From Asanoa ferruginea (GTDB lineage Bacteria > Actinomycetota > Actinomycetes > Mycobacteriales > Micromonosporaceae): 64,000 bases of DNA. Below, piece by piece: positions 50,256 through 59,437 of this stretch. The first letter of the stretch is position 1. The number at the start of each line of letters is the position of its first letter. The notes under the pieces were generated by a model. It saw only the letters and a program-made list of their open reading frames with translations. It did not search any database and was not told where the DNA came from. The position numbers and the translations under genes were made by a program. The stretch is from assembly GCF_003387075.1 (NCBI RefSeq), contig NZ_QUMQ01000001.1, forward strand, positions 2,170,001 through 2,234,000. Reading direction: 5' to 3'.

Positions 50256-51048
50256 CGGTCGTTGCTATCCCATTCGAGCACGGCAAGTGGGCCCGGCGCC
50301 GTCAGCACGAATCATCGTCAGTCCCCCGTGGACAACCGTGGGCGAAAGCCTCGACAGATTACGCTGAGGGTGAGTAGTGCGCTACCCGTAGCGGTCATCG
50401 CCCGTGACCTCGGTAGGCGCATGCTTCGACGACCACCCATGCGGCGGCCCGGCTGACCTGCCGATTTCGCTGGCCGGCGAGTCGGGGGCGTGCCTTGCAG
50501 TGGCCGCATCGAACGCCGACGAGTCAGGACGCCGGGGTGCCGTCAGCCGTGTCCCATCGCGGATCTGGGCGAAGGCCGGTTCGGAGCTGGTCCGGTCCGC
50601 ACCTTCGAGCTGTCGCTAGGGAGACCTGAGGATTAAAAGTCTCCCGCTGGTCCACTTCGCATCGTCTCTCCGGGCGATCCAGCTCCGTACTCCTAAGTCG
50701 GTAAACCACCCAGCCCCGTCCGCGCTGGTCGGCGCGCATACCACCGAGGGAGCATCAAATTTGAACTGTCATCTTCGGCGACGGTCCGGCTCATTACGGG
50801 TGCGTCCGTCCCGGCAGGCGAACATACGAGCTTCCACGGAGCACCAGCCGTCCGAGCAGCGCCACCAGCAGGTGGCCGCAAGCCCAGCGGGCTCACAGAA
50901 ATCGGCGTCTTCCACATCGGCGACGTGCCGCCCGCCACCGCCACCACCCGGTTCAGCGTCACCATCGACCCCCGGCGCGATCCGCGACGGTCCGCGGACC
51001 TAGTCGGGTTGGAGTGGCGTCACCAGCGTCGAGGAGGCTCGGCGAACG
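50256..51048. other. 793-bp gap with no convincing gene; tRNA-Lys-like remnant
   Basis: No reading frame here is supported by a domain or clear ribosome-binding site. An inverted repeat GGGAGAC (50619-50625) / GTCTCCC (50639-50645) lies in a minus-strand stretch resembling the anticodon region of a tRNA-Lys (CTTTTAATC), but it is degenerate. A minus-strand frame near 50693-50965 reads VTLNRVVAVAGG and may be a fragment of a lost gene. The gap marks the border of the defence island. Confidence 0.45.
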
Positions 51049-53712
51049 CTAGTTCATCGACGAGCCGAGCTTGATGGTTCGGCGTTTGAAGGGCACTGGG
51101 CCGCCTTCCAGGTGGTACAGCGCCAGCGCGTTGAGGTCGTGGCGTTCGAGCGATCCCGTGGCTTCGACGACGCCGTTGCTCGCATCGGAGGTAAGGGTGA
51201 TGATCATTTCAGCGTCGGCAGAGACGACCAGTCCCGGACTACGGGTGGCGAAGATGTACTGCCGGCTGCCACGCAGATCGCGAAGTTTTGCGACCAGATA
51301 TTCTTCGATCCACGGGGCGTGGAGCGCGTCTTCAGGCTGATCGATGATCAGGGGGTCGTTGCCGTCGGCGAGAGCGACAATGAGGATCGCGGTGCATTTC
51401 TGGCCGTGGGCGAGCCGCTCGATCGGCACGTAGCTGTCGTTGGGACGCTTGCGGAATTCGACGGAGAGGCCGTCGTGTAGATCGAGCGTCTGCATCTTGA
51501 GGAAGTCCTCGATGGTGCCCTTCTCCCTCACATGCTCGAAAAGAGCTTCGACGTGCTTGCGCTCGGCGCCGGTGGCAGCGCTCACGCCGTCGACATCGTC
51601 GGCGAGGAACGAGCGCACGAGCTTGACCGGGGCGGACTTCTCGCAAATCTGCTGGAGGACCGACGCACGCAGCCGGGAGCCCTTAGCGACGGCCGATAGT
51701 TCGGCCAGGTAGAGCGAGTCGTCGTTCTCGGAAAGCATCTTGATCCGGACGATGCCCCCCATCAGCTTGTTGAGCGCCTTTATCCGATCCTCGCGCCGCC
51801 GTCGCCGTGCCTTGCGTCCCTCGATCAGCTCGTTGATCAGCTCCTCCCGGTACCTCGTGGCCGCCGACAGGTTCGGGAGCAGTTCGTCATCCATCTCGGT
51901 CTGCTGCGTGTCGAGTTTGGCCTTCTCCGTCTGCAGTTCGACCAGGCGCATGCGAAGTGCGGCGAGGCCCTTGTTGTCGACATCGATATGGCTCACCGCC
52001 TCTGCGAGTTCGCGGTCGAACTCGCGGTACCGCTCAAGCCACTGTTGCTGAATCGCGACGAGTTCCTTGTTCACCGCCAGCTCAACGTGCGCCAACTGCA
52101 CGTTGGCAGTTTCGACGGCCTCGCGCAGCTGGGTGTAGGCAGCTTGCACCCGTTCGTAAAGGTCATGGTTGCTTGCGATGGCGGCCGAGCCGCGGAATTT
52201 GTCCCCGCCGTCCGTGCGGGCTGTAACTCTCAGTTCGGGGATGCCGACCAGCGGCTCGAAGAGCGCCTTCTCCGTGCTCCAGTCCGCCTGCATTTTGACC
52301 GTCTCGCCATCGAACAGGCCGGACAGCTCCTCCAGCCGCTTCTCGACCTCAGGGAGCTTCTCCAACTTCAGCCGCGCCTGCGCGATCTTCGACTCGAGCG
52401 AGCTGATGTAGCGCCCGTTGTCGTTCAGGCGATACACCGCATCCGTATCGCGGACTTCGAACTCGGTCAGGTCGAGAGCCGCGTCGATGAGCGCCATACG
52501 CCCGACCGGGGTTCGTGCGTACTCGATCACCTCGCCCTGGGAGAAGCCGGTGATCGCGATCCGGCCGGAGAGGCCGATCAGCTGCTCGGTGTCACCGATG
52601 AACTCCGGCTGGGTGGAGCCGTCCTCGAAGTAAGCACGGCGGACGAGGCACCGCGCGTGGCCGCGCGTGAGCATGACCTCGACGGTTGAGCCAGAGGTGA
52701 GCGCGTACTTAAGCCGGGACTCGACCTCCTTACGTATCTGCGGGAAGTCGCCTGCGTCGGTCTGCTGGTCGAGCGCGAATCGGACCAACTCGATTAGCAA
52801 TGATTTGCCCGCCCCGGTCCCGCCGAGCAGACAGTTAAGATCGCCGGAAAGCTCAAACTGCTGGCCGTCGAGGAACCCGCCGGCCACGGTCACAGACTCG
52901 ATCATCGTGTGCTCCGGTGCCGCAGGCTCGACCAGCCGAACCCGCAGAGCCGGATCCGCCAGTGCGTGCCGCAGGCCGCGGAGATCGGGCTTCGACGCCT
53001 TGATCCAGGTCCGACGGTTGCCTATGCCGCGTAAGACATGAGCGCTTGCACCGGGCGCGGTTGTGTCGGAGCTTCGGACGACCGCTAGCTCGCGCTTGCC
53101 GTTGAGCCGCGCGCTGACCCTGTCGGCCTCGGTGATGTCGACGATCTCGACAGCACCGATAGCCTCGTCGAGCAAGGTCTGGTTGACGTGGTCGGCCACG
53201 GGGATGCGGAGCAGCCCTTTCTCTCGGTCCGCGTGTGCCGCGATCGCCAAGCCACCCCGGGCGGCGATGACCTTCGCGGTGTCGGCGAAGCCGGTACGCA
53301 GCGCCTTGTGAATGTCACCGTGGTCGGCGCGGAGAACCCCTAGCTCGACGAGCACGTCCTCGAGGAACTGGGCGGGGGTGCCCTCTTCCCATATGGCGAG
53401 GAGATGCCCTTCTGCCGTGCTGAGCTCTACGCCGGGAAGGACCACGAGCGGCGTGTCGCTGGCGGCCTCGGCTATCGCGTCGCACCAGGCTGCGGTGTTG
53501 TGATCAGTGACGGCGATCGCGTGGAGCCTTGCCGCAACCGCCGCGTCGACGATCTCGCGAGGGTCCTTGGCGCCATAGGTGTGGACGTCGACATCCCGCG
53601 AGGCTGGCGTGTGCACGTGCAGGTCAACAGCCCAGAATCGCGCGGGCCCGTGCTTTGGGTCCGCAGGCGGTGCCGCCCGCACGCTCCCAGTTGCTGCTGT
53701 TGCTGACGTCAA
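51049..53712 (-). CDS. trlF: TrlF-family PHP-domain SMC-like ATPase
   Basis: 887 aa. An N-terminal PHP domain (HVH at 32-34, DHN at 70-72, PGVELS near 92-97, AHADREKG near 160) is followed by an ATPase domain with Walker A GGTGAGKS (297-304), long coiled coil (about 440-650), signature-like region and a late Walker B (LIIDQPEDALHA, near 800). This is the TrlF arrangement found in anti-phage islands, combining a phosphoesterase or nuclease with an SMC-like motor. TTG start with CGGAGC upstream. It forms its own transcription unit at the edge of the island. Confidence 0.87.
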   Translation of the reverse strand: MTSATAATGSVRAAPPADPKHGPARFWAVDLHVHTPASRDVDVHTYGAKDPREIVDAAVAARLHAIAVTDHNTAAWCDAIAEAASDTPLVVLPGVELSTAEGHLLAIWEEGTPAQFLEDVLVELGVLRADHGDIHKALRTGFADTAKVIAARGGLAIAAHADREKGLLRIPVADHVNQTLLDEAIGAVEIVDITEADRVSARLNGKRELAVVRSSDTTAPGASAHVLRGIGNRRTWIKASKPDLRGLRHALADPALRVRLVEPAAPEHTMIESVTVAGGFLDGQQFELSGDLNCLLGGTGAGKSLLIELVRFALDQQTDAGDFPQIRKEVESRLKYALTSGSTVEVMLTRGHARCLVRRAYFEDGSTQPEFIGDTEQLIGLSGRIAITGFSQGEVIEYARTPVGRMALIDAALDLTEFEVRDTDAVYRLNDNGRYISSLESKIAQARLKLEKLPEVEKRLEELSGLFDGETVKMQADWSTEKALFEPLVGIPELRVTARTDGGDKFRGSAAIASNHDLYERVQAAYTQLREAVETANVQLAHVELAVNKELVAIQQQWLERYREFDRELAEAVSHIDVDNKGLAALRMRLVELQTEKAKLDTQQTEMDDELLPNLSAATRYREELINELIEGRKARRRRREDRIKALNKLMGGIVRIKMLSENDDSLYLAELSAVAKGSRLRASVLQQICEKSAPVKLVRSFLADDVDGVSAATGAERKHVEALFEHVREKGTIEDFLKMQTLDLHDGLSVEFRKRPNDSYVPIERLAHGQKCTAILIVALADGNDPLIIDQPEDALHAPWIEEYLVAKLRDLRGSRQYIFATRSPGLVVSADAEMIITLTSDASNGVVEATGSLERHDLNALALYHLEGGPVPFKRRTIKLGSSMN

Positions 53713-53941
53713 CGCAATCGCTCCGTGTGATCTTTCGCCGTCGTCCGAGCGTCCGGGTCGACACTCTAACGATCAGGGAACCGAAGAGGCGGCGCGACAC
53801 TCGCCCATACGTACGAATAGGGGCCAACCGGATGACTCGCCGACAGATGATTGGCCTTGACCAACGCCTGCGGTCCGGCACCTCCGGCCGTTTCCGCCGC
53901 GCACCTTGGCGCATCTGACCCCACGCTGCCGATCGGACCAA

Positions 53942-53987
53942 GCGGGGTGGGTGGCCACACCTGCCTAAAGACGAGGCCACCCACCCG
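53942..53987 (-). terminator. Terminator of the two-gene module
   Basis: Strong inverted repeat GCGGGGTGGGTGGCC / GGCCACCCACCCGC with one bulge, starting 11 bp after the stop at 53998 on the minus strand. It separates this module from the TrlF gene. Confidence 0.85.
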
Positions 53988-53997
53988 CACTGTTCAG

Positions 53998-54426
53998 TTA
54001 CCGGAGTGCACTGGTGCCAGTCGGTCTTCTACCCCTCCGAAAGGTCGGTAGACGCAGCGTGTCGATCGGCAACAGGACGGCGCCGATCCGCCCTTCGATC
54101 CGGCGTACGAGGCTCGCTTCGGTGTCTGCGGACAGGGGCACCACCATCAGCCGCGTCCAGCATGCGGCCCGACCGGCCCGCGCATGCTCCTGGATACGGT
54201 CGCCCACGTTGGACCGACCTGAGCGCACCGCACTTCCGACGTAGCGGATCGTGTTGTTCGAGTCGGCGCCGATGTAGACGGCCGTCGAGAACTCCGACCA
54301 CACTTTCTCCTCGGCGACCTGCAGCAGCGTCGCAGCCGCCGGAACCCGTCGTAGCAGGGCCGCCCCGGCGAGGTCACAGGCAGTGTCATACGCCTGCTTG
54401 CTCAGCGCCCGCCCTTGGCGGTTCAC
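53998..54426 (-). CDS. GIY-YIG-like nuclease
   Basis: 142 aa. The region AVYIGADSNNTIRYVGS resembles the GIY-YIG core, followed by a conserved-looking Arg-x-x-x-His (DRIQEHAR) and a C-terminal Glu (VRRIEGRIGAVLLP) at plausible spacing. A nuclease role is likely but not certain. The GTG start overlaps the stop of the 625-aa gene by GTGA, so both are made together. The module lies in the defence island, so it may cut phage or modified DNA. Confidence 0.62.
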   Translation of the reverse strand: MNRQGRALSKQAYDTACDLAGAALLRRVPAAATLLQVAEEKVWSEFSTAVYIGADSNNTIRYVGSAVRSGRSNVGDRIQEHARAGRAACWTRLMVVPLSADTEASLVRRIEGRIGAVLLPIDTLRLPTFRRGRRPTGTSALR

Positions 54427-56300
54427 TTCTCGTCCCCGCCGTCGTCCAAGTCAGCCCGCATCCGAGTGGCACGGCGACGCGTGGCCCTCCATTCCGAGAT
54501 GAGATCGGAGACCTCGTTGAAGGTGCGCTTCATCTCTGGATCGTCGTAGCCCGACGTGTCGACCAGCGCCACGCCATGGTGGTCGACGACCTCGTTTACC
54601 TCGATCGCTGTGGCGTGCAACTCCTCCAGGTGCTTCCGGAAATCCGCGATCGCGGCGGCGAAGAGATCCTCGGGACTCTCGTGCGTGATGCTCTGCTCGT
54701 CGGAGATCAGTGCAAGCTCACGCAACCGGCCGGCCGTCAGCCGCTCAGCCCGCACGAAGCGCTTGTTCCTCGGAGCGGCCCCGTCAGACAACTCCTGCGG
54801 ATCGCGACCGGCCCTACCGTCCAGCACGACCTGACACAGCTGGCGAAGACCAGTTTCGGTCTTCGTCAGCTGCCTGATGATCTGCTGCGGCTCGGTGTTG
54901 CTTCCGCGACCGCCGAACTCGGAGCGAGTCAGCAGCTGGGTACGTGTCGCGACGAGGTGGTAGCTGGCAAGAGTCGCGAGTTCCGCGGTGGCCGCGCCGA
55001 CGCCGCCGTCCATCTCTGCTAGCTCGATTTCCGCCTCGGCCAAGAGATCGAGCGGTTCCCAGCGGGACAGCTCCACTCCGCGAAGCGCCGACCAGCGCCA
55101 CGCCCGATCGAGTGCCGAGCGCAGAGCCGTGAGCCGCTTGTCTGCGGGGAAGCCCCGCAGCGCGACCTCGGCTGCGAGCTGCGTACGCTCCTCGACCTTC
55201 GGCCGTGCGCCTGTGAGGTCGACGATGGCCTCGTTGACCGCACGTGCCTGCCGCGTGCTCGCCTGCGGGTTGAGCGCTCCGCAGGCCAGGACCGCGAGTT
55301 CGTCATCGAGTAGATCATGTTCGCGATCGGTGCCATCGAGGATGTCGCGCACTTCTTCAGCGGTCATCTCCTCGACGGCAGGCAGGAGGTCGCGGATATA
55401 GAGCTTGTCGATCGCCGCATTGGCCTTGGCGTTGAGTGTGGCCGCGGTTGTGAAGTTCATCGGTGGCGCCATGTGGAGGTGCGCCACGAATCGTCGGCGA
55501 GCCCGGTCGAACTCGCGCGACGCGTTGAAGTCGATGATGACCCGGGCGTTAGGCATGATCGAGCAGCGAACCTTGCGGGCCTGCTCCTCGGTGACTTCAT
55601 AACTGTCGGCCCACTCGGCCAGGTTGCGCTGCAGGGTGAGCGCGCGGCGGCTGCCCGGACGCAGGTTCCAAGCCGCGTCCTTGAAGGTGATCCCGAGGCC
55701 CTTATGGGCGGCGACGGTGCGGCCAAACCCATCCGTAGACTCCAGGACGGTCACCTGACCGACGTCCGTGGTCAGCCGTAGAAAGCTCAGCCACCCTGGC
55801 GTCTCGATGCCCCTGTCCTGGATGGACGCGACGTGCGGATTGTTCTCCGTCATGTCGGCGATCATTGGGGCCATCTGATCGATCATCTCGTCGGCCGAGT
55901 CCATCTCGAACGTCAGCAGCGGCTGCCCTTCCAGCGCTCCGAACCTAGGCATGTTGATCGCGCCGCGTGCGTGCTCGCCTTCGAATCGGATGTTGTCCGG
56001 CGATGGCAGGATGCGCCAGGTGAGGACGTCGAACTCGATGTAGGTGAACTCGTCCGTGCCGAACCGCTGTACCTTGGGCGCCTTCAATGCACGCCGGAGC
56101 TCCTGCTGGTCGCCGGCAGCGTGGGCGAGCGTCCTAGCGAGTTCCTCACTCAGCCCCGCGGCCACGCCGGTCGCGACGCTCTTCGCGATTACCGCCGCTG
56201 AGGCTGGCGGCCGCAGCCTCGCACCGATCAGCTGATGATCAACAATGTCCGACTCGACAGCAAGCTCCGCCTCGACAGCGGGCGCGGGAACGGGCGCCAT
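54423..56300 (-). CDS. Unknown protein of a defence-island module
   Basis: 625 aa, not assigned to a family. A helical first part (about 1-75) leads to a mixed region (about 80-320) in which ESTDGFGRTVAAHKGLG (D190-G191-x-x-R194) recalls the DGQHR motif of DndB/ParB-like proteins, and FTTAATLNAKANAAIDKL the later part of such folds. From about 330 to the end it is largely alpha-helical. The ATG at 56300 has GAGGAGG upstream; an earlier in-frame start would add residues without a clear domain. It is translationally coupled to the GIY-YIG-like gene. Confidence 0.6.
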   Translation of the reverse strand: MAPVPAPAVEAELAVESDIVDHQLIGARLRPPASAAVIAKSVATGVAAGLSEELARTLAHAAGDQQELRRALKAPKVQRFGTDEFTYIEFDVLTWRILPSPDNIRFEGEHARGAINMPRFGALEGQPLLTFEMDSADEMIDQMAPMIADMTENNPHVASIQDRGIETPGWLSFLRLTTDVGQVTVLESTDGFGRTVAAHKGLGITFKDAAWNLRPGSRRALTLQRNLAEWADSYEVTEEQARKVRCSIMPNARVIIDFNASREFDRARRRFVAHLHMAPPMNFTTAATLNAKANAAIDKLYIRDLLPAVEEMTAEEVRDILDGTDREHDLLDDELAVLACGALNPQASTRQARAVNEAIVDLTGARPKVEERTQLAAEVALRGFPADKRLTALRSALDRAWRWSALRGVELSRWEPLDLLAEAEIELAEMDGGVGAATAELATLASYHLVATRTQLLTRSEFGGRGSNTEPQQIIRQLTKTETGLRQLCQVVLDGRAGRDPQELSDGAAPRNKRFVRAERLTAGRLRELALISDEQSITHESPEDLFAAAIADFRKHLEELHATAIEVNEVVDHHGVALVDTSGYDDPEMKRTFNEVSDLISEWRATRRRATRMRADLDDGGDEK

Positions 56301-56631
56301 GAGAGTCCTCCTCGACTCTGTTCCGCAAACCACGTTGGTCAGCGGAATGGCGAGGACTCGGCCCGACTTAGCACCATCTCCCCACCTGTCCCTCTCGGCT
56401 GATGCCGTCCAGGGGTGTGTGGCGCGTCGCCGACTCACCGCTCCTTCAGGACACCCGCCGGTCTATGACGGGTGGAGCCCTAGCCCGGCCGGGACCTCAG
56501 AAAGATCAACGGCCGAACTGGATGCAGCAATCTGACGACGTGAACAACTAGCGAGGCACACTAGCAGACCCGATCGCCGCCGCGCTGCGTAGAGTCCGGG
56601 TAGGACGTTGTTTCACTTGAATGCGCAGCTC
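56301..56631. other. Upstream region of the unknown module, nothing else seen
   Basis: 331 bp holding the presumed promoter of the 625-aa gene on the minus strand. No further gene, repeat or RNA motif was recognised. Confidence 0.5.
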
Positions 56632-57108
56632 TCACCGCTCTTGCCGAGTGAGCCGATGCCGGGCGCCGGCGAACCGCCAAGATCCAGTGTGGTCGGAGAT
56701 GTCAAGCCGGCCGGGGCTCGTACCAGCCCGGATTGTGGGGAACAGCAGACTCCTCCTTCGGAGCGATGTGGTCCACGGTGGATGGGGAAAGGTGCGGTAC
56801 AGCTGCGTTTCCGCGTGACGGGTGGCCTGGACCACGGGCTCGGCGAACGTGCGACGCGGGCACGACGGCCCGGGACAGAAGAAGCGGCGCACCGTCAGAT
56901 CCAGCCGGACTTCCCGGCCACCGAGACCAGGATCGGCGACCCTGCGCACGTAGCGGCTATGAACCCGAGACGAAAGCGCACCACAGTCCGGGCAGACAGC
57001 CTCCGCCGTGGTCGTCGCCGCTTCCACCCGAACCGTCGACGCGGCCAGCCGCACACGCTGCAGCTGAAGCGACGCAAGATGCGGCGACAGCACCACTGCC
57101 GACTCCAC
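56632..57108 (-). pseudogene. Truncated ISL3-family transposase
   Basis: 158 codons remain. Codons 1-92 match the N-terminal zinc-finger region of ISL3 transposases (STVRVEAATTTAEAVCPDCG, SSRVHSRYVRRVADPGLGGR, RRFFCPGPSCPRRTFAEPV), then the frame continues without homology. The DDE catalytic part is absent. A mobile-element scar between the unknown module and the BREX genes. Confidence 0.8.
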
Positions 57109-57320
57109 AGAGGACGGGCGAACGAGCCGCTGGCCGAGTTCGACCAGGTGTCCGCGGGCCGGGTAGATCGGTCGGGTTAGGCCGCCGCTTGTCCGTGTCG
57201 GGCTCGGTCAGACTTACTGTTGACCTGCTCGAACTGTTTCGGTCGGTGTCCGACGGGCGTCGTGATCGAGGACGCGACCATCCGGTGGCGGCGGTGCTCC
57301 CTTGGCCACAATTAGACCCG

Positions 57321-59435
57321 TCAGGCCCGGGGGCCGCTGACGGAGACGAAACGGGTCGGTTCGCCGAGCACGGCGGCGGCTCCGTCGAGATCTGCCAGCC
57401 GCGCGGCGAGTGTCGCCGCGGCCATCCGCGGCGGTAAGGCGGCCCCGAACTTGAGGCCCTCGACGGCGCGTGGCGTCACCTCCGGCAGGCAGAGACGCTG
57501 TGCGGCATCGGCGGTCAACGTTTGCCAGTCAGCGCGCGTGAGATCGGATCGCAGCCTCATCGATTGGTCATCGAAGCGCTGAACTGGATCCACGACCTCG
57601 GTGAGCGTCGCCGCGAGCGTCGCGTTCGTCCGGAACCCAGCCCACGTCCACCAGCGCAGGTCCGGGCCGTCACGAACGATCAGCGAACCTCCCGGGTGCA
57701 CCTGGTGTCGGCGCTCGTCGCGTTCTTTGCCGAGGCGGTCGACGGCGCGGCGGGTCATTCGTACGGGCGGATCAAGCCCGAGCAGCACGTCTCGCATCGC
57801 GCGGGTGAGTTCGTAGCCTTGTCCACCCACTCCTGATGTCTGCCAGCGTGCCCGGCCGCCGCCGTCGGCGATTTCGACGTAGCAGCGCCGCCGGCGCCAG
57901 TCGATGTAGGTGACGTGCCAGCTGCGTCCGGCCAGCAACAGCCGTCGGTCGCCTTTGACCTCTTCGGTCAGCAGGCTCGGGTCGATCCTGCCGATCTCGC
58001 TTCGCCCGGCGAAGACGGTGAACTCGGGCGGACCCGTGAAGACGGCGGTGAGTTCCATGAAATGCCGGCGACCGAACTTCCGCTCGGCCTCTCGACCGAT
58101 GAACAGCAGCTCACCGTCCTGTTCGAGGAAGCCTTCGTTGACGAGGTGTCGCAGGATGACATCCGCGCCGGCGCTCAACGGCGCGAGTCCGTTCCACCAT
58201 TGTGGCCAGAGCCGGTCACCGATGCGGTTCTCCTGTAGGCATAGCGCCAAAATCTGCTGGGCGATGATGTGGCGCGGTTCCGGCGGGGATGTGACGGGTT
58301 CGACCCAGCCCTTGCCCCACAGCGAGAGCAGGGCCGCGGCCTTGAGGAGCGCGTCTCCGCTCACGGCAAGGAAAAGGCAATTCCGCATGGTTGTCGACCG
58401 CCGCCCGGTGCGGCCGAGCCGCTGCAGGAACGAGGCGACGGTCGACGGAGCGTCGATCTGGATCACCCGGTCCAGGTCTCCGACGTCGATGCCGAGCTCG
58501 AGGGTGCTCGTCGACACGATGACGCAGTCGCGCGCCTCGGCGAAGGCCTCCTCGGAACGACGGCGCTCCTCCGCGGACAGCGACGCGTGCGAGAGGAAGG
58601 TGGTGATCCCTTCGTCGCGCAAGAGAGCGCCCAGCTCCTCCACGGTCTGCCGGGCCTCGCAGAACACCAGGCGTTTCTCGCCCGCATGTAGGGAGGCGAT
58701 GACGGTGGCGGCGTTCGCGAGGGTTCCGACGAAGTCGAGTTCGACATCCCCGGGTGGCACCGCGGGCGCCGACGGGATCGGGTCGGTCTCGGGCGCCACC
58801 ACCTGCCGTGGCCGCTTCCCGACGTTCGACCCCTGGAGCCAGGCGACCATCTGCTCCGGATTGCCGACCGTGGCCGAGAGACCGACGCGCTGGATCGGTC
58901 GCTCGACAAGCGTTGTCAACCGCTCGAGGACGGCGAGAAGGTGCCAGCCACGGTCATCACCGGCGAACGCGTGCACCTCGTCGACGACCACGGCGCGGAG
59001 TCCGGAGAAGAACTGCTTGTGGTCGACCTTGGTGCTGACCAGCATGGATTCCAGCGATTCCGGGGTTGTCAGCACGATGTCCGGCCGATCCCACAAGACC
59101 GCCCGCCGGGCGGCCGCTCCCACGTCGCCGTGCCAGAGCGCGGCGCTACGGCCGAGCCAGCTCGCATATGAGGTGATACGCGGGTGCAGGTTGTTGAGGA
59201 GCGCCCGAAGCGGGCACACGTAGAGGACTGAGGGGCCGGTCCACTCCTCGTTCGCCATCCGCGACAGGAGCGGGAAGACGGCGGCTTCGGTCTTGCCACC
59301 GGCGGTCGGCGCGACCAGCAGGGTGTCGTCGCCGGCGAGCACTGGACCGATCGCGGCGCGCTGCAGCGGACGCAGGTCCGACCAGCCAAGGCTGTTGACG
59401 ATGTGGTGGATCACAACGGGATGCAGGTCGTCCAT
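57321..59435 (-). CDS. brxHI: BREX type 2 helicase BrxHI (DEAD/Lhr-like)
   Basis: 704 aa. Superfamily 2 helicase motifs: VAPTAGGKTEA (motif I, about 41-51), VVVDEVHAF (DEVH, about 150-158), GLSATVGNP, SHASLSAEER, STSTLELGIDVGD and QRLGRTGRR. A Lhr-like C-terminal region follows. In BREX type 2 loci this helicase lies at the end of the operon, downstream of brxD, as here. It starts 2 bp after the brxD stop. The ATG at 59435 is the first start before motif I. Confidence 0.9.
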   Translation of the reverse strand: MDDLHPVVIHHIVNSLGWSDLRPLQRAAIGPVLAGDDTLLVAPTAGGKTEAAVFPLLSRMANEEWTGPSVLYVCPLRALLNNLHPRITSYASWLGRSAALWHGDVGAAARRAVLWDRPDIVLTTPESLESMLVSTKVDHKQFFSGLRAVVVDEVHAFAGDDRGWHLLAVLERLTTLVERPIQRVGLSATVGNPEQMVAWLQGSNVGKRPRQVVAPETDPIPSAPAVPPGDVELDFVGTLANAATVIASLHAGEKRLVFCEARQTVEELGALLRDEGITTFLSHASLSAEERRRSEEAFAEARDCVIVSTSTLELGIDVGDLDRVIQIDAPSTVASFLQRLGRTGRRSTTMRNCLFLAVSGDALLKAAALLSLWGKGWVEPVTSPPEPRHIIAQQILALCLQENRIGDRLWPQWWNGLAPLSAGADVILRHLVNEGFLEQDGELLFIGREAERKFGRRHFMELTAVFTGPPEFTVFAGRSEIGRIDPSLLTEEVKGDRRLLLAGRSWHVTYIDWRRRRCYVEIADGGGRARWQTSGVGGQGYELTRAMRDVLLGLDPPVRMTRRAVDRLGKERDERRHQVHPGGSLIVRDGPDLRWWTWAGFRTNATLAATLTEVVDPVQRFDDQSMRLRSDLTRADWQTLTADAAQRLCLPEVTPRAVEGLKFGAALPPRMAAATLAARLADLDGAAAVLGEPTRFVSVSGPRA

Positions 59436-59437
59436 CG

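Noticed and set aside
50404-50619. 71-aa peptide as precursor for the ABC exporter
   Set aside because: GTG start without a ribosome-binding site, wrong strand relative to the exporter, no leader/core pattern or modification enzyme nearby.
50693-50965. 90-aa minus-strand gene in the gap before TrlF
   Set aside because: No ribosome-binding site and no recognisable domain; left as a possible fragment only.
56608-57180. 190-aa plus-strand gene opposite the ISL3 fragment
   Set aside because: The minus strand shows the clear transposase zinc-finger motif; the plus frame is its shadow.
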